Positions 7,088-11,085 of a stretch of 11,085 nucleotides of DNA are shown here, in pieces. Location of the stretch: the NCBI GenBank assembly GCA_017560955.1, contig JAFZDV010000175.1:1-11085 (forward strand), in the 5' to 3' direction. A program made the position numbers and the translations under genes. A model generated the notes under the pieces. The model was not told where the DNA came from and made no database searches. It worked only from the letters and a program-made list of their open reading frames with translations. The stretch is from Anaerotignum sp. GTDB lineage: Bacteria; Bacillota; Clostridia; Lachnospirales; Anaerotignaceae. Numbering within the stretch: the stretch's first letter is position 1; the number at the start of each line of letters is the position of its first letter.

Positions 7088-7176
7088 AGAAATGGATAGC
7101 AGCAAATTTCCCGAAGAATGAGAAAAACTGTGAAAACAAGTTGTAAAATAAACTTCTGAGATTAGGAGGAACATCA

Positions 7177-7974
7177 ATGAGTGAAGTAATCGTAATCACC
7201 AGCGGCAAGGGCGGTGTTGGTAAAACAACAACAAGCGCAAACCTGGGCTGCGGTCTTGCAGTATTAGGCAAAAAAGTAGCACTGGTAGACGCAGATATCG
7301 GTCTGAGAAATCTGGACGTAGTTATGGGTCTGGAAAACAGAATCGTTTATGATCTGGTAGACGTTGTAGAAGGCAACTGCCGTCTGAAACAGGCTCTGAT
7401 CAAAGACAAACGTTATGACGGTCTGTTCCTGCTGCCTGCAGCACAGACAAGAGATAAAGACGCAGTTTCTCCCGAACAGATGCAGAAACTGTGTGACGAC
7501 CTGAAAGAAGAAGGTTTTGACTACATCATTCTGGACTGCCCCGCAGGTATTGAACAGGGCTTCAAAAATGCCATTGCAGGTGCTGACAGAGCTATCGTAG
7601 TAACAACACCCGAAGTTTCCGCTGTGCGTGACGCAGACAGAATCATCGGTCTGCTGGAAGCAAACGAACTGAGAAATCCCGTTCTGATCCTGAACAGACT
7701 GCGTATCGATCTGGTTCAGAGAGGCGAAATGATGAATATCGAAGACGTAGAAGAAATTCTGGCCATCGATATTCTGGGCGTAGTTCCCGATGACGAAAGC
7801 GTAGTTATCGCTACAAACAAAGGTGAACCCGCAGTAACAAACAACGATTCCAAAGCTGGTCAGGCTTACAGAAACATCGTTCAGCGTCTGATGGGCGAAG
7901 ATGTGCCTATCATGACATTCGAACAGGCACCCGAAACGTTCATGGACAAGCTGAAAAAGCTGTTCAAGAAATAA
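7177..7974 (+). CDS. minD: Septum site-determining protein MinD (ParA/MinD ATPase)
   Basis: MinD is a membrane-associated ATPase that recruits MinC and is released from the membrane by MinE. The 265 residues have the deviant Walker A motif KGGVGKT (11-17) with signature Lys11, the DADIGLRNLD switch region (38-47), the Walker B-like LDCPAGIEQG (119-128) and a C-terminal amphipathic membrane helix (FMDKLKKLFKK, about 255-265). These features separate MinD from ParA and Soj. AGGAGG is 7 bases before the ATG, a strong ribosome binding site. The 178-base gap after minC and its biased codon use suggest separate, strong expression. MinE follows after 24 bases. Confidence 0.97.
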   Translation: MSEVIVITSGKGGVGKTTTSANLGCGLAVLGKKVALVDADIGLRNLDVVMGLENRIVYDLVDVVEGNCRLKQALIKDKRYDGLFLLPAAQTRDKDAVSPEQMQKLCDDLKEEGFDYIILDCPAGIEQGFKNAIAGADRAIVVTTPEVSAVRDADRIIGLLEANELRNPVLILNRLRIDLVQRGEMMNIEDVEEILAIDILGVVPDDESVVIATNKGEPAVTNNDSKAGQAYRNIVQRLMGEDVPIMTFEQAPETFMDKLKKLFKK

Positions 7975-7998
7975 GCCGCATCGAAAGGAAGTGTAACG

Positions 7999-8286
7999 AT
8001 GGATTTCTTTAGCTTTTTCCGCAAAAAACAGCAGCCTGCATCTGGCAGCGTTGCAAAAGACAGACTGAAACTGGTTCTGGTACACGACAGAGTAAACTGC
8101 TCTTCTCAGGTACTGGAAATGCTGAAAACAGATATCATCAAAGTTATTTCCAACTACATGGAAATCGACACAGAAGAACTGGATATCCAGATCACACAGA
8201 CACAGTCTGATGATAACAACGGCACAGTTCCCGTACTGTACGCAAATATCCCTATCAAGAGCATGCGTAAGATGAATCAGGACTGA
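7999..8286 (+). CDS. minE: Cell division topological specificity factor MinE
   Basis: MinE stimulates MinD ATPase and drives Min oscillation, keeping the inhibitor off midcell. The 95 residues (E. coli MinE has 88) show the N-terminal amphipathic membrane-targeting segment MDFFSFFRKK (1-10), the MinD-interacting helix/strand SVAKDRLKLVLVHDR (17-31), and the dimerisation domain KTDIIKVISNYMEIDTEELDIQI (43-65, in two parts). AAAGGAAG lies about 8 bases before the ATG. The C-terminal end after residue 70 is less conserved. Presence of MinE in a spore former means Min patterning here can oscillate rather than rely only on DivIVA/MinJ as in Bacillus. Confidence 0.93.
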   Translation: MDFFSFFRKKQQPASGSVAKDRLKLVLVHDRVNCSSQVLEMLKTDIIKVISNYMEIDTEELDIQITQTQSDDNNGTVPVLYANIPIKSMRKMNQD

Positions 8287-8311
8287 TTTTCTTACCAAAC
8301 ATATGAATACG

Positions 8312-8340
8312 AAAGACCTTCAAATATTTGAAGGTCTTTT
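8312..8340 (+). terminator. Perfect 28-bp palindrome after minE, probable terminator
   Basis: Bases 8312-8325 and 8326-8339 are exact reverse complements (AAAGACCTTCAAAT and its complement), giving a 14-bp hairpin in either strand. The 3' arm ends in TTTT, followed by CGGG, so the T-run is short and termination may be partial. It lies 25 bases after the minE stop and would close or attenuate the mre-min transcript. Confidence 0.65.
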
Positions 8341-8342
8341 CG

Positions 8343-8387
8343 GGTTCGTAGGAGAATGCCCGAAAAACGGACATTCTCCTACGAATC
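8343..8387 (+). repeat. Long hairpin in the rodA leader, REP-like palindromic element
   Basis: TTCGTAGGAGAATG (8345-8358) and CATTCTCCTACGAA (8372-8385) are exact complements. After one C-A mismatch the stem continues as CCG/CGG around an AAAAA loop, and the outer end adds wobble and G-C pairs. No T-run follows, so this is not an ordinary terminator. The left arm carries TAGGAG, which resembles a ribosome binding site; the right arm carries its complement. It sits just upstream of the rodA ribosome binding site (AAAGGAG at 8398-8404). Such TTCGTAGG-type palindromes look like dispersed repeats, but copy number cannot be seen here. Confidence 0.6.
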
Positions 8388-8411
8388 TGAATTTTACAAA
8401 GGAGTATTTCC

Positions 8412-9560
8412 ATGAATATCAGAAAATACTTTCAGAATCTGGATTGGTGGCTGGTAGGCGCAGTATGCCTGCTGGTAGCGTTCAGCCTCATCTGTATCGC
8501 CAGTGCGACCCATGTGAACCTTGGGGAAAGTTCCTCCAATGTGATCAAGCATGGCGTCTTTTTCCTCATCGGCTTTGGGCTGATGGTGGCTGCCGCCAAT
8601 GTAGACTACGAATATTTCTCACAATTTCATATCCCCATCTATATCGCAAATATCCTGCTTCTGGTGGCAGTTCTTCTGATCGGTGTAGACAACAAAGGTG
8701 CGACCAGATGGATCGCTGTCGGCCCTCTGACTATTCAGCCTTCGGAATTTGCAAAGGTGATCATGATCTTCTGTCTGGCAAAAGTCATTACTATGCGTCA
8801 GAAAGAACTGGATGATATGCGTACGCTGGCTTTCCTGTGCGGCATGCTGGCCATTCCTCTGCTGCTGATCCAGAAACAGCCTGCCCTTTCCGCCAGCCTT
8901 GTTCTGGTGGCGATCTTCTGTATCGAGCTGTTTATCGCAGGTCTGAACTGGCAGTTCATCCGTACTGTCCTGATCATCGTTGTGCCCATCGTAGCACTGA
9001 TCCTGATCGACGTTTCCCTTGAAAACCCCTTCTTTACCGATAAGGTTTTCAAGCCCCATCAGTTCAACCGTATCCTGTCCTTCGTTGACCCTACGCGAGA
9101 TGCCAACCTGTATTATCAGACAGAAAAATCCATCTCTGCCATTGGTTCCGGACAGCTGACAGGTAAGGGATTGTTCAACGGTACACTGAACCAGCTGAGC
9201 TATCTGCCCGAGCCCCACAACGACTTTATCTTCTCTGTAATCGGCGAAGAATTTGGCTTTCTGGGGTGTATATTTGTCCTCGCCGTATTGCTTTTTATCG
9301 TATTTCGTTGTATAGTAGTAGCAACATCGGCCAGGGATACCTTCAGCCAGTTAATTGCTGCAGGCATCGCCGGCATGTTTGCGTTCCAGACTTTTGTTAA
9401 CGCAGGCGTAGCCACAGGTATCCTGCCAAATACAGGTATGTCACTGCCATTTGTCAGCTACGGCGGTTCCTCCATGTGGACGAACATGGTTGCCATCGGG
9501 CTGATTCTGAATATCAGAAGAAAAGAAACAAAATCGATTTTTGAGGGAGGGTCATTATGA
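8412..9560 (+). CDS. rodA: RodA, SEDS-family peptidoglycan glycosyltransferase
   Basis: RodA polymerises lipid II into glycan strands for side-wall growth, paired with PBP2. The 382-residue protein has about ten membrane helices. Family motifs are KGATRWIAVGPLTIQPSEFAK (95-115 in two parts, with Trp100, Glu112 and Lys115), PEPHNDFIFSVIGEEFG (266-282, with the conserved Asp271 of the large outer loop) and GILPNTGMSLPFVSYGGSS (336-354). The usual QPDLGT motif is replaced by QPALSAS (156-162). FtsW or SpoVE are alternatives within the family, but the neighbours mreBCD, PBP2 and minCDE favour RodA. AAAGGAG is 7 bases before the ATG. The stop overlaps the mgsA start as ATGA. Confidence 0.93.
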   Translation: MNIRKYFQNLDWWLVGAVCLLVAFSLICIASATHVNLGESSSNVIKHGVFFLIGFGLMVAAANVDYEYFSQFHIPIYIANILLLVAVLLIGVDNKGATRWIAVGPLTIQPSEFAKVIMIFCLAKVITMRQKELDDMRTLAFLCGMLAIPLLLIQKQPALSASLVLVAIFCIELFIAGLNWQFIRTVLIIVVPIVALILIDVSLENPFFTDKVFKPHQFNRILSFVDPTRDANLYYQTEKSISAIGSGQLTGKGLFNGTLNQLSYLPEPHNDFIFSVIGEEFGFLGCIFVLAVLLFIVFRCIVVATSARDTFSQLIAAGIAGMFAFQTFVNAGVATGILPNTGMSLPFVSYGGSSMWTNMVAIGLILNIRRKETKSIFEGGSL

Positions 9561-9952
9561 ATATCGGCTTGATCGCACATGATAACAAGAAAAAATTGAT
9601 GGAAAACCTCTGCATCGCATATAGACACATTCTGTGCAAACATGACATCTATGCCACAGGCACAACAGGCCGACTGGTGGAAGAAGCAACAGGTCTGCCC
9701 GTTCAGAAATACCTTTCCGCAAGACTGGGCGGTGAACAGCAGATGGGCGCACAGATCGCTAACAATGATGTTGACCTGATGATCTTCCTGAGAGACCCCG
9801 TTTCCCCCCACTCCTATGAATCCCAGATCAACTCCATCATGCATCTGTGTGATATGCACAATATCCCTCTGGCGACAAATCTCGCTACAGCAGAAGTGAT
9901 GCTGCTGGCTCTGGACAGAGGCGATCTGGACTGGAGAAACGTAATGAAATAA
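9557..9952 (+). CDS. mgsA: Methylglyoxal synthase
   Basis: Methylglyoxal synthase converts dihydroxyacetone phosphate to methylglyoxal and phosphate, a bypass of lower glycolysis that relieves phosphate limitation or sugar-phosphate build-up. The 131 residues show IAHDNKK (6-12, His8), YATGTTGRL (32-40, phosphate binding), GGEQQMGAQI (58-67), FLRDP (77-81, Asp80) and IPLATNLATAE (103-113), the recognised MgsA pattern. Two acidic catalytic positions differ from E. coli and Bacillus enzymes: the usual GGDQQ is GGEQQ, and the PHxPD segment reads PHSYE. The protein is shorter than E. coli MgsA (about 150) but close to Gram-positive forms. Its start overlaps the rodA stop by four bases, with GAGGGAGG (9543-9550) 6 bases upstream, so it is translated with rodA. 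Confidence 0.92.
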   Translation: MNIGLIAHDNKKKLMENLCIAYRHILCKHDIYATGTTGRLVEEATGLPVQKYLSARLGGEQQMGAQIANNDVDLMIFLRDPVSPHSYESQINSIMHLCDMHNIPLATNLATAEVMLLALDRGDLDWRNVMK

Positions 9953-9971
9953 CGAAAGGACAATACAACTT

Positions 9972-10280
9972 ATGGAAATGTATTTTAACACTACAGCCCT
10001 GGCTATCATTCTGGGTTACTATATCGTGATCAATCTGGTGCTGTATATCACAATGGTCATCGATAAAAAAAGAGCCATCAAAGATGGCTGGCGTATTCCC
10101 GAAAAGAATATGTTCATCATGGCAGTTCTGGGAGGCGGTCTGGGCGGTCTGTGTGCAATGGTTTTCAAACGCCATAAAAACAGACATCTGGACTTTATCA
10201 TGGTATTCACTATGACATCCATTCTGCACATGGTTGCAGCACTCCTGCTGATCGGCAAATTTGCATTTATCATGCATTAA
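9972..10280 (+). CDS. DUF1294 family membrane protein
   Basis: This 102-residue protein matches DUF1294. It has about three membrane helices (8-30, 46-64, 76-98), the conserved Asn21, Asp31-Lys32, the WRIPE motif (40-44), a GGGLGGL turn (54-60) and FKRHKNRHLDF (65-75), the family's FRHKT-like segment. The function of the family is unknown. AAAGGA at 9955-9960 is 11 bases before the ATG; a second ATG at 9978 is possible but further from the site. It follows mgsA by 19 bases in the same orientation, so it is likely the last gene of the rodA-mgsA transcript. Confidence 0.88.
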   Translation: MEMYFNTTALAIILGYYIVINLVLYITMVIDKKRAIKDGWRIPEKNMFIMAVLGGGLGGLCAMVFKRHKNRHLDFIMVFTMTSILHMVAALLLIGKFAFIMH

Positions 10281-10315
10281 AAACAACCTCGGACAAAATC
10301 GTCCGAGGTTATTTT
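10281..10315. terminator. Bidirectional terminator between the DUF1294 gene and spoIIR
   Basis: AACCTCGGAC (10285-10294) and GTCCGAGGTT (10301-10310) form a perfect 10-bp stem with an AAAATC loop. The right side is T-rich (ATTTTATT) and the left side is A-rich, so both strands show a stem followed by T. It lies between two convergent genes and can end both transcripts; the right side touches the spoIIR stop codon. Confidence 0.88.
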
Positions 10316-10982
10316 ATTGCCACAATTCCAGCAGTTTCAGTTTTATTTTCGGTGTGATTTTTTCCTGTTCCAAAGCGGAAACGATGAGAAACTCCTCCTC
10401 TGTCAGGGTGTTTTCCAGACGGGTATGACTTTCTTCTGTGGCATAACCCCATGCGGCATCCACAAAGCACATCTGGGGATATAACACGCACCACCAGTTC
10501 TGCCCTTCTGCCACACCGATTTCAATTCTAAGGGCATCATAGACCCCTGAAGGGAAAATCAGATCGTCATATTTTTTAAAAGGAAATTCCTCCCTTACCA
10601 GAGAGACACTGACGGGGTAATCATACCCTGCTGCAATCACCTCTGCCACAGCCGTTTCACAGATCTCCTGTTTTGCCGCTTCAAGAGCCGCAAGAGTTTC
10701 TTCTTTACTTTCACATTCTGTAAGCAGTGTCCCATATTCCTGCAAAACCGCATCCCGCACCTGCAGTTTCAAAGCCTGATCCGCCTCAGAATCGCTGTTG
10801 GCCAGCACATGAAATCGCACCACCTTGGCCGCAATGCCATGCTGTATCATTTCCGAATATCCTTTTGTCCAGTGGGCGCCAAAAATCAGACTGAACATCA
10901 CACCGATGACCACTGCGCCCACCCAGTACCATTTTTCCTTTTTCCAAAGATCGTACAAACTATTTTTCCAGTTTCGTTCCAT
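10314..10982 (-). CDS. spoIIR: Stage II sporulation protein R
   Basis: SpoIIR is made in the forespore, exported to the intermembrane space and activates SpoIIGA, the protease that matures pro-sigma-E in the mother cell. The 222-residue protein has a basic N-terminus, a signal-anchor helix (about 18-36), then the family signatures RFHVLANSDS (56-65), LKLQVRD (71-77), FPSGVYDALRIEIG (143-156) and NWWCVLYPQMCFVD (162-175). The length is usual. AAAGGGG (plus-strand 10991-10997) lies 8 bases before the ATG. It is convergent with the rodA-mgsA-DUF1294 genes and shares their terminator. A candidate sigma-F promoter lies just upstream, as expected for forespore-specific expression. Its presence is strong evidence that the organism sporulates or descends from a spore former. 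Confidence 0.95.
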   Translation of the reverse strand: MERNWKNSLYDLWKKEKWYWVGAVVIGVMFSLIFGAHWTKGYSEMIQHGIAAKVVRFHVLANSDSEADQALKLQVRDAVLQEYGTLLTECESKEETLAALEAAKQEICETAVAEVIAAGYDYPVSVSLVREEFPFKKYDDLIFPSGVYDALRIEIGVAEGQNWWCVLYPQMCFVDAAWGYATEESHTRLENTLTEEEFLIVSALEQEKITPKIKLKLLELWQ

Positions 10983-11003
10983 TTTCTTCGCCCCTTTCAG
11001 AAA

Positions 11004-11033
11004 AAGGATTGCCGAAATATTCCCATTTTATAC
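11004..11033 (-). promoter_or_regulatory. Candidate sigma-F promoter of spoIIR
   Basis: Read on the minus strand, GTATA (11033-11029) is followed after 15 bases by GGCAATCCTT (11013-11004). This fits the sigma-F pattern known from Bacillus, GYATA then about 15-16 bases then GGnnAnnnTW. The predicted start is close to 10998, giving a very short leader that just contains the ribosome binding site. The overlapping TATAAAAT could be a sigma-A -10 box, but no TTGACA-like box lies at the right distance. Confidence 0.55.
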
Positions 11034-11085
11034 CTATCTTTTCCGCCCCATATCCTTCAGTTTCAAGTCTGGTACTACTTCAAAC
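11034..11085 (-). CDS. C-terminal end of an unidentified minus-strand gene, possibly prmC
   Basis: On the minus strand one frame is open from the window edge for 16 codons (FEVVPDLKLKDMGRKR) to a TAG at 11036-11034. The sequence VVPDLKLKD resembles the VxxDLxxxD tail of PrmC, the release-factor glutamine methyltransferase, and in Bacillus prmC lies near spoIIR. With so few residues this is only a suggestion; a chance open frame of this length is common. If real, it ends about 50 bases before spoIIR, and the spoIIR promoter starts right at its stop. Confidence 0.3.
   Translation of the reverse strand, partial: FEVVPDLKLKDMGRKR

Noticed and set aside
7059..7121. Tiny frame after AAGGAG in the minC-minD gap (GTG or CTG start, ends EE-stop)
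   Set aside because: The GTG overlaps the Shine-Dalgarno-like sequence, the CTG start is rare, and the peptide has no support from context.
5919..7271. Minus-strand open frame of about 450 codons across the PBP2 end, minC and the minD start
   Set aside because: It spans three well-supported plus-strand genes and encodes no recognisable domain; codon-bias shadow.
8312..8387. Two adjacent palindromes as a possible CRISPR array or IS end
   Set aside because: The two units differ in sequence, there are no regular spacers, no cas genes and no transposase, and no target-site duplication is visible.
8303..8815. Plus-strand open frame through the minE-rodA gap into rodA in another frame
   Set aside because: It reads through both hairpins and then overlaps rodA out of frame; no ribosome binding site and no protein-like pattern.

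Overview
The window looks like the chromosome of a low-to-mid GC, anaerobic, spore-forming member of the Clostridia, possibly a Lachnospiraceae/Anaerotignum-type gut organism (the genus is a guess). The reasons are an Rnf-complex subunit, a clostridial DUF4321 protein, a spoIIR sporulation gene, strong AGGAGG-type ribosome binding sites, and the clostridial gene order mreB-mreC-mreD-PBP2-minC-minD-minE-rodA-mgsA. No mobile element, CRISPR array, rRNA or tRNA was seen. Genes are densely packed and no gene-free stretch exceeds about 210 bases.

Layout. (1) 1-297 is the 3' end of rnfB (electron-transport complex, two ferredoxin-type 4Fe-4S motifs, Ala/Pro-rich tail), closed by a strong terminator at 365-397. 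(2) 509-769 is a small two-helix membrane protein (DUF4321) with its own extended -10 promoter and its own terminator. (3) A good sigma-A promoter (TTGAAA, 17 bp, TATGAT) starts the main block: mreB, mreC (TTG start), mreD and a very large class B penicillin-binding protein (945 aa), then minC, minD and minE. A 28-bp perfect palindrome follows minE. (4) After a second long hairpin come rodA, mgsA and a DUF1294 membrane protein. (5) A bidirectional terminator separates these from spoIIR on the minus strand, which has a candidate forespore sigma-F promoter. The last 50 bases may hold the end of another minus-strand gene, possibly prmC.

How the genes fit together. MreB filaments with MreC and MreD position the lateral-wall synthase made of RodA (SEDS glycosyltransferase) and PBP2 (transpeptidase). 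MinC, MinD and MinE place the division site. Elongation, septum placement and a central-metabolism enzyme (methylglyoxal synthase) are therefore clustered. SpoIIR is the forespore signal that triggers processing of pro-sigma-E in the mother cell.

The window is mainly conserved core biology and I do not see a wholly new system. The points most worth a second look are in the proteins and leaders: an internal duplication, a large insert and a Cys/His cluster in PBP2; a non-canonical QPALSAS motif in RodA in place of QPDLGT; altered active-site residues in MgsA; a two-hairpin, REP-like leader before rodA; and the spoIIR promoter.
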